The notes under the pieces were generated by a model, which ran no database searches, was not told the origin of the DNA, and worked only from the letters and a program-made list of their open reading frames with translations. Both the position numbers and the translations under genes were made by a program. A stretch of DNA of 64,000 nt from Sphingomonas sp. (lineage in GTDB: Bacteria > Pseudomonadota > Alphaproteobacteria > Sphingomonadales > Sphingomonadaceae), in NCBI RefSeq assembly GCF_030145815.1, contig NZ_JAIXHL010000025.1, forward strand, positions 1-64,000. Direction: 5' to 3'. This document shows positions 26,421 through 37,091 of this stretch, piece after piece. Numbering within the stretch: position 1 is the stretch's first letter; every line of letters starts with the position of its first letter.

Positions 26421-28223
26421 TCAGCGCGCGTTGATCGGCCGGCACTTGCCCTCCAGCCACACCCGCTCCTCGGGCGACAGCTGCGGGCCGAGGATCTCCA
26501 GCACGCGCGCATGATAGGCGTCGAGCCAGCGGCGCTCGTCCTCGGTCAGCAACCCCGGCTCGATCAGGTCGCGCTCGATCGGGCAGAAGGTCAGCGTCTC
26601 GAATCCCAGCATCACCGATTCGGCGCCGGGAATGTCCTTCTCGACCACCAGCACCAGATTCTCGATCCGGATGCCGAACTCGCCCGCCTTATAGTAACCC
26701 GGCTCGTTCGACAGGAACATGCCCGCGCGTAAGGGTTCGGCCGGGCCGCCGCCGGGATAGTTGGGAGCGGCAATCCGCTGCGGTCCTTCATGCACCGACA
26801 GATAGGCGCCGACGCCATGCCCGGTGCCATGGCCATAGTCGCAGCCGACTTCCCATAGCGGGCGGCGCGCAAAGGCGTCGATCTGCCCACCGGTGGTCCC
26901 CGCCGGAAACACCGCCGTCGCGATCGCGATATGGCCCTTCAGCACGCGGGTGAAGCGGTCGCGCATCTCCTGCGTCGGCTCGCCCACCGGGATCACGCGG
27001 GTGACGTCGGTCGTGCCATCCGCATATTGCCCGCCCGAATCGACGAGATAGAGCTGGCCCTGCTCGATGGGCAGGCTCGACTCCTGGGTCACCTTGTAAT
27101 GCGGGATCGCACCATTCGGGCCGGTGCCCGAAATTGTGTCAAAGCTCAGGTCGCGCAGCACGCCCGTTTCCTCGCGGAACGCCTGCAGCCGCGCGGCGGC
27201 CGACCATTCGGTCACCCCGCCCTTGGGCATCTCCGCCTCGGCCCATTTCAGGAACCGCGCGAGCGCCGCACCGTCACGCGCCTGTGCCGCCTTGTGTCCG
27301 GAAATCTCCACCTCGTTCTTGATTGCCTTGGCCAGCACCACCGGATCGCGCGTCGCCAGGATCGTCGCGCCACCGCTATCCAGCGCATCGAAGATCGCCG
27401 CGACCGACCCGGCCGGATCGGCGGCGACCCGCTTGCCCGCAAACTGCTCCAGCGCCGGGGCAAAGGCCGCGCGGTCATGCACCCGCACCGCATTGCCGAG
27501 ATGCTGGGCGACATCGTCCCCTACCTTGTCCTTCGCCACGAACAGATCGGCAGTGCCGTCGGCATTGACGATGGCATAGGCGAGCGCGACCGGCGTGTGG
27601 CTGACATCCGCCCCGCGCACGTTGAACACCCAGGCGATCGAATCGAGCGCGGAGAGCACCACGGCATCCGCCTTGCGCTCGGCCAGCCAGTCGGCGATCT
27701 CGGCGCGCTTGCTCGCGCTGGTCCGGCCGGCGGCATCGTCGCGCTGCACGATCAGCTTGGCGTCAGACGGCGCGGGCTGGTCGTCCCACACCGCGTCTAT
27801 CGGATTGCGGCTGACCGCGACGAGCTCTGCACCGCGCTCGGCTAGCGCCTTGCGCGCCTCCTCGACCCAGCCGCGCGTGTGCAGCCAGGGGTCGTACCCG
27901 ATCCGCCCGCCCTGCGGCGCATGGTCGCGCAGCCAGTCGGCGATGCTGACCTGCGGGACCGGGACATAGTCCCAGTTCGCCCCATCGACCTGCTGGCGCA
28001 CCTGAATCGTATAGCGTCCATCGGTGAAGATCGCGGCAGCCTCCGGCAGCACCACCGCGCTCCCCGCGCTCCCCTGAAACCCGGTCAGCCAGCCGAGCCG
28101 CTGAGCATAGCCGCCGACATATTCGCTCATATGCTCATCGGTCAGCGGCACGACGAACCCGTCGAGCTGGTCGCGGGAGAGCTGCTCGCGCAGGGCCTGA
28201 AGGCGGGCGGCATGGGTCGACAT
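26421..28223 (-). CDS. Xaa-Pro aminopeptidase (aminopeptidase P family)
   Basis: Creatinase N-domain and M24 motifs (DSGGQYADGTTDVTRV, GHGTGHGVGAYLSVHEGP). Confidence 0.93.
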   Translation of the reverse strand: MSTHAARLQALREQLSRDQLDGFVVPLTDEHMSEYVGGYAQRLGWLTGFQGSAGSAVVLPEAAAIFTDGRYTIQVRQQVDGANWDYVPVPQVSIADWLRDHAPQGGRIGYDPWLHTRGWVEEARKALAERGAELVAVSRNPIDAVWDDQPAPSDAKLIVQRDDAAGRTSASKRAEIADWLAERKADAVVLSALDSIAWVFNVRGADVSHTPVALAYAIVNADGTADLFVAKDKVGDDVAQHLGNAVRVHDRAAFAPALEQFAGKRVAADPAGSVAAIFDALDSGGATILATRDPVVLAKAIKNEVEISGHKAAQARDGAALARFLKWAEAEMPKGGVTEWSAAARLQAFREETGVLRDLSFDTISGTGPNGAIPHYKVTQESSLPIEQGQLYLVDSGGQYADGTTDVTRVIPVGEPTQEMRDRFTRVLKGHIAIATAVFPAGTTGGQIDAFARRPLWEVGCDYGHGTGHGVGAYLSVHEGPQRIAAPNYPGGGPAEPLRAGMFLSNEPGYYKAGEFGIRIENLVLVVEKDIPGAESVMLGFETLTFCPIERDLIEPGLLTEDERRWLDAYHARVLEILGPQLSPEERVWLEGKCRPINAR

Positions 28224-28448
28224 GGGATCGGTCCTCGAATGCAATGGGGCAGCAACTCCGCCCGATATGGGAAGCGGATCGCGCGCCGATAAGCCGCTCT
28301 CGTGGCGCAACTGGGCGGGGTTGAAAAGGGGTGACGGCGCAGAGGTTAACAACCCCGCGCCCTGTCCCACCCCGATACGCGGTCAAATCGAGGGGTGGTC
28401 AGATGCGGCCCGATCCACGATCTGGCGTTGATGAACTGGAGGAGATTG

Positions 28449-29135
28449 ATGCGCGCAGGCGGATGGATGGTGCGGACGGGAATCGTGGCGGCGCTTGGCG
28501 TCGGTGCGATGGCTGCAGCGGCGCTGATCCCCGCGCCCGAACCGGCCCGCAGTGCTGCCCCGGTGACAGCGGCGCCCGCGCCCGCGCCCAAGCCGGTGGT
28601 CGCACCTGCACCCGCGCCCGCCCCAGCTCCCGCCGCTGCGGCACTCCCGCCCGCCGCCCCGGCGCTGGAGGCGATGACGGTCAAGCGCATCCTCGACATT
28701 CCCGGCCCGATCAGCTTCGGCACCTATTACTGGAACACCGACGGCGTTCCCGCCGACGGCCCGCTCGTCATCACCGTCGATCTGGAAGCGCAGACCATGT
28801 CGGTGTTCCGCGACGGGTACGAGATCGGCGCGACCGCGATCCTCTATGGCATGGACGACAAGCCGACCCCGCTCGGCGTGCATGAGATCAAGCAGAAAAA
28901 GGTCCACCACATCTCGAACCTCTACGGTGCACCGATGCCGTACATGATGCGCCTCACCTGGGACGGCGTCGCGATCCACGGGTCGGAGGTGGAGGAGGGC
29001 CGCGCCACGCATGGCTGCATCGGCGTGCCGACGGCGTTCGCCAAGCTCGTGTTCGCGCAGGCCAAGCTCGGCGACAAGGTAATCATCACCCGCGGCAAGC
29101 GGCTCGGCATGGGCGGCGTGGTTACGCCGGATTAA
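28449..29135 (+). CDS. L,D-transpeptidase (YkuD) family protein
   Basis: Catalytic motif HGSEVEEGRATHGCIGVP; Pro/Ala-rich linker. Confidence 0.9.
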   Translation: MRAGGWMVRTGIVAALGVGAMAAAALIPAPEPARSAAPVTAAPAPAPKPVVAPAPAPAPAPAAAALPPAAPALEAMTVKRILDIPGPISFGTYYWNTDGVPADGPLVITVDLEAQTMSVFRDGYEIGATAILYGMDDKPTPLGVHEIKQKKVHHISNLYGAPMPYMMRLTWDGVAIHGSEVEEGRATHGCIGVPTAFAKLVFAQAKLGDKVIITRGKRLGMGGVVTPD

Positions 29136-29140
29136 GACTT

Positions 29141-29273
29141 TCCTCCCCCGCCAGGGGGAGGTGGCACGCGCAGCGTGACGGAGGGGGAGGGCGGCTGCGT
29201 CCCCACGGCTCTAGCGACGGTGCTTCCTCCCCCTCCGTCGCCTTCGGCGCCACCTCCCCCTTGCGGGGGAGGA
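29141..29273. repeat. Intergenic complex palindrome
   Basis: Arms TCCTCCCCCGC/GCGGGGGAGGA, GGGGGAGGTGGC/GCCACCTCCCCC, ACGGAGGGGGAGG/CCTCCCCCTCCGT with mini-hairpins CACGC-gca-GCGTG and CGCC-ttc-GGCG. Confidence 0.85.
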
Positions 29274-29292
29274 TTAGGGGCGATCCGGCACC

Positions 29293-29961
29293 CTACTCCC
29301 GCCCCAGATAATGCCGCTGCGCCGCATCCGAGGCATTCACCGCCAGCAATGCATGCCGCTCCACCGGCCGCGGCCGCCCGTGCCGGTCGCTCGCCGCGTC
29401 CAGCACCCGGTCGAGCATCCGCTGACCCTCGCTCCACCAGCCCAGATCGCTGTCGGCGTTGAGATGCCCTTGCGCGCCCGCATCGACGAACACGCTGCCC
29501 CAATTGGCGGCCAGGTTGCGCGAATGGTCGATATGCGCCCAGGGATCGTCGCTGCTCGCGACCAGGATCGACGGAAAGGGCAGGGGTTTGGACGGCGACG
29601 GGGCAAAGGCGCTCAGCGCCCCATGCGTCCCGCCATCGACATCCGCCGGCGCGACCAGCAGCGCACCCGCCACCGGCGTGCCATAGGTCTGCCCCGCCAG
29701 TTCCGCCCACCAGGCGACCGCGAGGCAACCGAGGCTATGCGCGGCCAGCACCACCGGCCCCTGCACCGCGCGGATCGCCTGATCCAGCTTGGTAACCCAG
29801 GCGTTACGGTGCGGCGTATTCCACATCCCCAGCTCGACCCGCTGGGTGTCGGGACGCGATACCTCCCACAGGCTCTGCCAGTGTGACGGCCCCGACCCAC
29901 CCAGGCCGGGCACGGTCAGAACGATGGGCGATCGCGCGTCATGCGGTGAGAACATGGACAT
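29293..29961 (-). CDS. RBBP9/YdeN-family alpha/beta hydrolase
   Basis: VPGLGGSGPSHWQSLWE ... LAAHSLGCLAVAWW ... SSDDPW. Confidence 0.87.
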   Translation of the reverse strand: MSMFSPHDARSPIVLTVPGLGGSGPSHWQSLWEVSRPDTQRVELGMWNTPHRNAWVTKLDQAIRAVQGPVVLAAHSLGCLAVAWWAELAGQTYGTPVAGALLVAPADVDGGTHGALSAFAPSPSKPLPFPSILVASSDDPWAHIDHSRNLAANWGSVFVDAGAQGHLNADSDLGWWSEGQRMLDRVLDAASDRHGRPRPVERHALLAVNASDAAQRHYLGRE

Positions 29962-30069
29962 GCAGTGTCTCCAGCGACGGCGGCTCCCTTGCTGTCCAAT
30001 TTATTCCTACTCATTTAGTATGCAATAGGCTTGCGGCGAAGCGAACGCGGCGCGCGCCCGGTCGCCGGG

Positions 30070-32334
30070 TTACTCGCGAATCGTCACCGCCTCCCCGACC
30101 TTCGCCGCTGCAATCTGCGCCGGGGTGAACGGGAAGCGCACCCACTCCTTGCGCGAATACAACCGCGTCTGATCGCCATACCAGGGCGATTGCGGGTCGG
30201 GCGATTGCGAGTAGGACAGGATCGTATCCGCCACCGGCCCTGCATCATCGAACCCCACCACCTGCACATAGCTCGACCCGTGGCGCGGCGTGACCCCGCC
30301 CGGTGCCGGCACCATCATCTGCACGTTGAGCACGCCCAGCGCGCCGTCGCCGCCATGGATCGGGATGCGATCCGTGATCCGCCGGGCAAAGGCGACATCG
30401 CCCCAGCGCGCGTCGAGCGCGATCCCTGCCTTGGTCACCTCGTCCGCCGCAGCCTTGAGCGCCGCGATCAGCTTGTCGCCCGTGTCGCCGCCGGTGACCA
30501 GATCGCGGGGGGTCTGGATCGGGTCCTTGGCATCGAACGGCACCGCCCAGATGCCCGGCACACTCCGCGCCTTCATCCAGAAGCGGTCGAACAGCCACGC
30601 CGCGCGGCTGTCGAGGTCGTAGCGCCCGTCCCACTTCCCCAGCGCCGCGCACGCCTCGGCCACCTCTGCCTTGCCCGCGCACAGGGCGAGCAGGGGTTTC
30701 AGCGCCAGTTCGCCCGCATGGCTCTTGTTGGCGAACGTCATCGCCTTCGCCCGCTCGTGATCGACCTTGCCGCCCGCAATCAGCGCGCGGGTCTCGATAA
30801 AGCCCGACCGGGTGCGCAAGGACACTGGCTTTTCCGCCTCGCCCAGGATCGGCGACAGCACGGCATGGGGATGGTCGGCATTGCTCAGCCAATAGCTGTC
30901 ATTCATGTTCGCGACGTAATCGCGCCGCGCCTGCACCGCCTGATCGCTGGCGGGCATCAGCCCCGGCACCGGCGTCCCCGCCGCCGCATCCCACGCACAG
31001 GCTGATTTCGACCCGTCGAGCAGGATCGCGGTGCGCGCCACCACCGGCGACAGCGGCGTCGCGCACGCCTTCGCCTTGTCCGCCGACACGTTTGGCACGG
31101 CGGTTACATCGGCGTGCAGCGCGTCGCCATGCCGGTCGGCGACGATCGTATTGACCCATGGAATGCCCAGCGTCTCGCTGACCGCCGCGCGCACCTCACC
31201 AACGTTCCTTGCCGTCGCGATCCGCACCCAGGTGCCGATCCCGCGCTGGTTGCCCGCATTGGCGTCGCGCATCGCAAAGGCGGTGGTCTTGCTCCACGTC
31301 GCCATCGCCTGCGGGATCACGATGACCTGACCAAAGCGGGTCGAATACAGCGTCCGCGTCACCGGCGCCGCGCCATCGGGCATCGGCACGGTGACGGTCT
31401 TCGCGACCATCTTCTCCGACTTGCCGTCGACCAGATAGGCGGTCGGATCATTCGGATCGAGCGTCAGCTGATACAGCGTAAAGTGCCGCGCCGCCGTAAC
31501 GGTATGCGTCCAGGCAATGTCCTTGTTAAAGCCAAGCGTGGGGAAGGGCGACCCGGCAATCCCGACTCCTGCCGTGTCCATCTTGCCCGGAATCGTCACG
31601 TGCATCTGCCAGAAGCGGCTTGGCCCGTGCCACGGGAAGTGCGGGTTGCCGATCACCATCCCCTTGCCATTGGCGGTGACATCGCCGCCGAATGCCCAGC
31701 CATTGCTGGCCACCTCGAACTTCGCGGGATCGGGGAGTGCCATGCTCACCTTTGCCGCCGGTTCGGCCCCGGGCGGCACCGCATTCGCGATGGCGGGCGC
31801 GAAGTTGAGCGAACTGGCGAGCAGCATCTGCTTCTCGTTCAGCCGCAGCATGTCGTCGGCGGTGATTGGCCGCACCCACGCCTTGCCGCGACATTCTGCC
31901 GGCACCTTGTCCGGCCCGAGATCCTTGAGATAGCGATTATACCCCGCAACCCATCCCGCAGTCAGCGCCAGCGCAGCCGCCCCCTGCGCCGTCGCCCCGC
32001 GCCGCAGGGCTGGCAAGTCGATCGCCGAGCGAAAGAACAGGTCCGACGACAGATTGTCTACGTTCTGGAAACCGATCGTCGAGTTGTTCTTCGGCCCGAA
32101 ATGCAGCGAGCGCTCGCCTGCCACCGTCGCAAACTCCTCGGCGATCATGCACAGATTGTCCTGCGCATAGGCGTACCCCACGCCATAGCCCGCCCCGCGC
32201 CAGTCCTGCGCGACGATATGCGGCACGCCGTGTGCCGTCCGGGTGATCGTCGCGGCGTAACGATACTTCGCATCCGCCGCCCCGCCCCACAGCATCGCTA
32301 CGCCCACAGCCGCCAACAGTATCGCCTTGCCCAT
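30070..32334 (-). CDS. Penicillin acylase-family (possible AHL acylase) N-terminal nucleophile hydrolase
   Basis: Signal peptide; VASNGWAFGGDVTANGKGMVIGNPHFPWHGPSRFWQMHVTIPG resembles PvdQ/QuiP-type beta-subunit start. Confidence 0.85.
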   Translation of the reverse strand: MGKAILLAAVGVAMLWGGAADAKYRYAATITRTAHGVPHIVAQDWRGAGYGVGYAYAQDNLCMIAEEFATVAGERSLHFGPKNNSTIGFQNVDNLSSDLFFRSAIDLPALRRGATAQGAAALALTAGWVAGYNRYLKDLGPDKVPAECRGKAWVRPITADDMLRLNEKQMLLASSLNFAPAIANAVPPGAEPAAKVSMALPDPAKFEVASNGWAFGGDVTANGKGMVIGNPHFPWHGPSRFWQMHVTIPGKMDTAGVGIAGSPFPTLGFNKDIAWTHTVTAARHFTLYQLTLDPNDPTAYLVDGKSEKMVAKTVTVPMPDGAAPVTRTLYSTRFGQVIVIPQAMATWSKTTAFAMRDANAGNQRGIGTWVRIATARNVGEVRAAVSETLGIPWVNTIVADRHGDALHADVTAVPNVSADKAKACATPLSPVVARTAILLDGSKSACAWDAAAGTPVPGLMPASDQAVQARRDYVANMNDSYWLSNADHPHAVLSPILGEAEKPVSLRTRSGFIETRALIAGGKVDHERAKAMTFANKSHAGELALKPLLALCAGKAEVAEACAALGKWDGRYDLDSRAAWLFDRFWMKARSVPGIWAVPFDAKDPIQTPRDLVTGGDTGDKLIAALKAAADEVTKAGIALDARWGDVAFARRITDRIPIHGGDGALGVLNVQMMVPAPGGVTPRHGSSYVQVVGFDDAGPVADTILSYSQSPDPQSPWYGDQTRLYSRKEWVRFPFTPAQIAAAKVGEAVTIRE

Positions 32335-32420
32335 CCGGTCCTCCCGTTTTCGCAACCCTAGCGCGGCTTACGTCCACGGCAACCGTTTGCGCCGCCGCGC
32401 CGCTCGGCTAGAGCGATGCG

Positions 32421-34481
32421 ATGAGCCAGACCAAGCCCCCCGTCGCCGCCACCCGTCCCTATAGCTTCGAGCGCCACGGCGTGACCATCGAAGACCCGTG
32501 GCACTGGTTGCGCGACCCCGGCTACCCGGAGGTCAAGGACAAGGACGTGCTCGCCTATCTCGAGGCGGAGAACGCCTATTATGAAGGCGTGATCGAGCCG
32601 CTCAAGCCGCTCTCCGAAACGCTGTTTCAGGAGATGCGCGGCCGCATCAAGGAGGACGACGCGACGGTCCCGCAAAAGGACGGCGCCTATCTCTACTGGA
32701 CCGACCACGAAACCGGCGGCGAATATCGCCGCTGGTGGCGGAGGCCCGTTGCTGGCGGTGACGCCGAACTGATCCTCGATGAGCCCAAGCTGGCCGAGGG
32801 CAAGGAGTATTTCGTCCTCGGCGGCTTCTCTATCAGCCCCGACGACCGCTATCTCGCCTATGCCTTCGACGACAATGGCTCGGAACGGTTCGAGGTGCGG
32901 GTCAAGGACCTTACGACCGGCGAGCTGCTGGCCGACACCATCCCCGGCGTCCTCTCCGACCTCGTCTGGACCTCGGACTCAAAGGGCTTTCTCTACGGCG
33001 TCGCCAACGACCAGTGGCGCACCGACAATGCCCGCTGGCACAAGCTCGGCGACCCGGTCGAAAGCGATATCGAACTCTATCACGAGGATGACGAAGGCTA
33101 TCGCGTCGGCGTCGGCGAAACCCAGTCGCGCAAGTGGCTGGTCATCTCGACCGGCGACCATGTCACCAGCGAAATTCGCCTGCTCCCCGCCGACAATCCG
33201 CTCGCCGAACCGATCCTCGTCGCCCCGCGTCAGACCGGTCGCGAATATGATGTCGAGGAGCATGACGGCACGCTCTACATCCATACCAACGACACCCACA
33301 CCAACTGGCGCCTCGTCACCGCCCGCCTCGACGCGCCGGGCGAATGGCACGAGCGGATCGCCCCGTCCGAAACCTTCTACATGACCGGCGTCACCACCTT
33401 CGCCGACTATTTCGTGGTCGAGGGGCGCGAGGCCGGGCTCGATCAGATCGAGATCCACCAATATGCCGACGGTCCCGGCAAGCGCATCGCCTTCCCCGAG
33501 GCAAGCTATGTCGCCAGCCTTGGCGACAACCCCGAATATGCGATGGCCAAGCTGCGCATCGGTTATGAATCGATGGTTACGCCCGGCACCGTCTATGATT
33601 ACGACGTCGCCACCGGCACGCTCGAGACGCTCAAGGTCCAGATCATCCCCTCGGGCTATGACGCCAGCAAGTACGCGACCGAGCGGCTGCACATCGCCGC
33701 GCGCGACGGCACCGACATCCCCTGCTCGATCGTCTACCCCAAGGACTTCCCGCGAGACGGCACGGGGAAGGTCTATCTCTACGCCTATGGCGCCTATGGC
33801 TACGCCATCCCGCCCGGCTTCTCGACCGCGCGCATGTCGTTCCTCGATCGCGGCGTCGCCTTCGCCATCGCGCATATCCGCGGCGGCGACGATCTTGGCC
33901 AGCAATGGTATCTCGACGGCAAGCTCGAAAAGCGCACCAACACGTTCAACGATTTCGTCGATGTGGCGAAAGGGCTGATCGATCGCGGCTACACCCACAA
34001 GGGCGGCATCGCCATCGCCGGGCGCAGCGCGGGCGGCGAACTGATGGGCGCGGTGATCAACTCCGACCCCGACCTGTGGGGCGTGGTCGTCGCCGATGTG
34101 CCGTTCGTCGACGTGCTCAACACCATGCTCGACGACAGCCTGCCGCTGACACCGGGCGAATGGCCCGAATGGGGTAACCCGATCACCGACAAGGCCGCGT
34201 TCGACCTGATCCGCAGCTACAGCCCCTACGACAACGTCAAGCCGCAGGATTACCCGCCGCTGTTCATCTCCGGCGGCCTCAACGACCCCCGCGTCACCTA
34301 TTGGGAACCCGCCAAATGGGCGGCCAAGCTCCGCGCGACCAAGACCGATTCCAACGTCCTCGTCCTCAAGACCAATATGGGCGCAGGGCATGGCGGCAAG
34401 TCCGGCCGCTGGGAAAGCCTGCGCGAAGCGGCGGACGAAAACGCCTTCATCCTGTGGCAGCTCGGCCTCGCCAACGCCTGA
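32421..34481 (+). CDS. ptrB: Oligopeptidase B / S9A prolyl oligopeptidase
   Basis: RHGVTIEDPWHWLRDPGYPEVKD ... GRSAGGELMGAVIN ... propeller domain. Confidence 0.9.
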   Translation: MSQTKPPVAATRPYSFERHGVTIEDPWHWLRDPGYPEVKDKDVLAYLEAENAYYEGVIEPLKPLSETLFQEMRGRIKEDDATVPQKDGAYLYWTDHETGGEYRRWWRRPVAGGDAELILDEPKLAEGKEYFVLGGFSISPDDRYLAYAFDDNGSERFEVRVKDLTTGELLADTIPGVLSDLVWTSDSKGFLYGVANDQWRTDNARWHKLGDPVESDIELYHEDDEGYRVGVGETQSRKWLVISTGDHVTSEIRLLPADNPLAEPILVAPRQTGREYDVEEHDGTLYIHTNDTHTNWRLVTARLDAPGEWHERIAPSETFYMTGVTTFADYFVVEGREAGLDQIEIHQYADGPGKRIAFPEASYVASLGDNPEYAMAKLRIGYESMVTPGTVYDYDVATGTLETLKVQIIPSGYDASKYATERLHIAARDGTDIPCSIVYPKDFPRDGTGKVYLYAYGAYGYAIPPGFSTARMSFLDRGVAFAIAHIRGGDDLGQQWYLDGKLEKRTNTFNDFVDVAKGLIDRGYTHKGGIAIAGRSAGGELMGAVINSDPDLWGVVVADVPFVDVLNTMLDDSLPLTPGEWPEWGNPITDKAAFDLIRSYSPYDNVKPQDYPPLFISGGLNDPRVTYWEPAKWAAKLRATKTDSNVLVLKTNMGAGHGGKSGRWESLREAADENAFILWQLGLANA

Positions 34482-34584
34482 CCGCATCGCTCCATTATGG
34501 CGGGACTCCCCGCCACGCCGGATTCAGTCCTTAAGGATTTGATCAGCAGCGCCTTTTACCCTCGTCTCCTAAGGAGACGCTGGC

Positions 34585-35148
34585 GTGAAACATCCTCTGG
34601 ACCTGCATCGCGATCGGCGCACCTGGCACGGGTGGAAGCAGGAGCGGGGGCTGCGCCGTCGCCGGTCGTCGGCCCGTTTCGGGCGCAACGAACTGGCCGG
34701 GACGCTTCTCGCCGGGATCGTCGGCGGGCTGGCATGGACGATGCTTCCCGCCGCAACGTCTGCACCCGCACCCGCAGCACCCCTGGCCGCAGCAGCCACC
34801 AGCTTCGGCTTCTGCCACCGCGGCGGCGGCACCAATTGCGTGGTGGACGGCGACACCTTCTGGATGGCCGGGGAAAAGATCCGCATCGCCGATATCGACA
34901 CCCCCGAAACCCACCCCGCGCGCTGCCCGGAAGAAGCCCGGCTCGGCGCGGCGGCGACGCAGCGGCTTCAAGCGTTGCTCAACAGCGGCACAGTGACCCT
35001 CCACCCGATCGACCGCGACACTGACCGCTATGGCCGCAAGCTGCGCCGCGTCGAAGTGGACGGCCGCGGCGTCGGCGACACGTTGGTCGCCGAGGGACTG
35101 GCCCGCCCTTATCGTGGCCGCCGTACGGGGTGGTGCGACCAGAGCTGA
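34585..35148 (+). CDS. Thermonuclease (SNase-like) family protein
   Basis: VVDGDTFWMAGEKIRIADIDTPETHPARC ... DRYGRKLRRVEVDG. Confidence 0.87.
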   Translation: MKHPLDLHRDRRTWHGWKQERGLRRRRSSARFGRNELAGTLLAGIVGGLAWTMLPAATSAPAPAAPLAAAATSFGFCHRGGGTNCVVDGDTFWMAGEKIRIADIDTPETHPARCPEEARLGAAATQRLQALLNSGTVTLHPIDRDTDRYGRKLRRVEVDGRGVGDTLVAEGLARPYRGRRTGWCDQS

Positions 35149-35155
35149 GTGCCGA

Positions 35156-35491
35156 TCACGGCTTGCGCCGCGCGCTCGCAATGCTCCGCAACGCCTCGAT
35201 CCGCGTCTGCAGTCCCGCACGCTCGGACTCGGACAGGCCGTCGCGGGCATAGCGTTCCTCCAGCGCCGCGATCCGCCGGCCCTCGCGCCGCAACTCCCGC
35301 GCCTCCTTGCGCGACAATTTGTCGGCATCGCGCGCATCGCGGATCGACTGGTCAACCTGATGCAGCTCGCGCGCCACCCCGGGCAGCGCCGGTCGCGGCG
35401 CGGGCCAGCCGACATTGCTCCCGGCAGGATCGCGAATCTGCGCGGCGGCGGGGGTGGCAAGCAGGATAACGGCGATCATGAACAGGCGCAT
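35156..35491 (-). CDS. Hypothetical secreted protein
   Basis: MRLFMIAVILLATPAAAQ signal peptide; charged coiled-coil-like body. Confidence 0.65.
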   Translation of the reverse strand: MRLFMIAVILLATPAAAQIRDPAGSNVGWPAPRPALPGVARELHQVDQSIRDARDADKLSRKEARELRREGRRIAALEERYARDGLSESERAGLQTRIEALRSIASARRKP

Positions 35492-35655
35492 GGAACGTCT
35501 CCTCGCCGTTCTTTCGATGCGCAAGCCTGTCTATTTGCTGAATTCTCTGTATCTCAACAGGGCGGGATAATCTGTTGCAATCGCGCGACGACCTGGGTCA
35601 CATTGTGTTTCGCTGGCCGGTCACGCCATCGGCCCTAGCGTGCAAGGGGGCTGCC

Positions 35656-36861
35656 ATGGCGAAAAGCGACCGCGTCAACACGGTGACGAAGCCAAGCGAA
35701 ATCTACGTCTTCAGCCATACCGGACAGGTCAAAGGGGCGCATCGGTGGAGCGATACCCATGTGTCCAGCTCCGGCGGCGGCGGCTGGGTCGGGCCGCACG
35801 GCGGCAGAGTCGAGGCAGCTCAGGTCCACTCCAACGTTGTTCAGCGCGGCAAGTTCTTCCTGTGTGAGGACAACGGTGCCGAACATGAAATCCATTCGCT
35901 CTTCGGTGTGCGGGATGGCCAGCGGGTGATCGCTGCATGGGGCGGCGACACCCATAGTCGGCGCGGCTATCTGATGGGCCTCCACAATCTCGCAACGGGC
36001 GAGCGGCTCATCATGGATCGCGAGGTCCGCCGCCTCACGGCATCCTTCGGCGGCTGTGCGCTGGCGATTGCCGCTCTGGTTGCTGCGGGTGTCGGGGCGA
36101 TGGTGCTGGGGTCGCTGCTCATGGGCATGATGACCGGTGCCGACGTCGATCTGCTGGGGGCCAAGGGCGGGCTGTTCTTCCTGTTCGGCGGCGCCGTGAT
36201 CGGCGCTGCGCCACTCGTCTATCTGCTCGTTCGGCATCAGCAGCGCGCAAGCTGGATCACCGATGCGACGCGGCGGGTGCTGAACTCGGAACTCGATTCG
36301 GCCATTGCTGCAGAACGCGGACAGGTTGCACCTCCGGCACCGTCGATCGACGACAATCCACCCGCGGCCACGACCGCGCTTGTCGCAGCCGTGGCATGTG
36401 CGGTGCTCGGCGTCGTCCTGGCGTTTCAGGGGGCGGGGGCCCAGAACGCGGTCGGCCCCGACAATCTTGTGCCGACCAGCAAGCTCGCTCCGTTTCTTCC
36501 GGCCGAGGTTGACGGGGCAACCCAGACGAATCAGCGCGTCGGTGCCAATTACTGCACGGCGGACGGATGCTATGAACTCCTGATCGCCGACATGGGCCTC
36601 CAGGCCAAGACGCAGCGCTATGGCAGCTACGAAACGAAGGATGGCTGCAGCTACGAAAAAGTGCGGATCGAAAACGATGTGCGCACGCAGGAACTGTATA
36701 ACTGCTACAAAAAAGAGCTCGAATATGCCGAAATTTCCGGCCGGCGCATGATGATCGGAGCGGTCAGCAAGGACTTGCCGCTCGCGACGCTCAAGGCTGC
36801 GGTGCGGGCGGTCGATGCAGAGGCCGTGTTGGCGGCTTCAAAGGACTATCGGGTAGAATAA
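35656..36861 (+). CDS. Hypothetical membrane protein
   Basis: 401-aa frame with three hydrophobic segments and an N-terminal FSHTGQVKGAHRWSDTHVSSSGGGG region. Confidence 0.75.
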   Translation: MAKSDRVNTVTKPSEIYVFSHTGQVKGAHRWSDTHVSSSGGGGWVGPHGGRVEAAQVHSNVVQRGKFFLCEDNGAEHEIHSLFGVRDGQRVIAAWGGDTHSRRGYLMGLHNLATGERLIMDREVRRLTASFGGCALAIAALVAAGVGAMVLGSLLMGMMTGADVDLLGAKGGLFFLFGGAVIGAAPLVYLLVRHQQRASWITDATRRVLNSELDSAIAAERGQVAPPAPSIDDNPPAATTALVAAVACAVLGVVLAFQGAGAQNAVGPDNLVPTSKLAPFLPAEVDGATQTNQRVGANYCTADGCYELLIADMGLQAKTQRYGSYETKDGCSYEKVRIENDVRTQELYNCYKKELEYAEISGRRMMIGAVSKDLPLATLKAAVRAVDAEAVLAASKDYRVE

Positions 36862-37091
36862 CGCGGTCGGTTCGTCGGCAACCGGCGACATCTGAACGCT
36901 GCTATTCTCGACCGCTGTGCGATAACAGTCGCGCAGCGCGTCAGCTAATGGCGGCGTAACGACTCGCACCCCACCGTCCCCAAATCGTCACCAAACTCTC
37001 CCCGCTCCGTCATCGAAATCGCGTCGCCGTGCAACAGATCGGGGGCAGGGGGCGTGCACCACAAACCACGTCCATCGGGGGAATCCAGATC

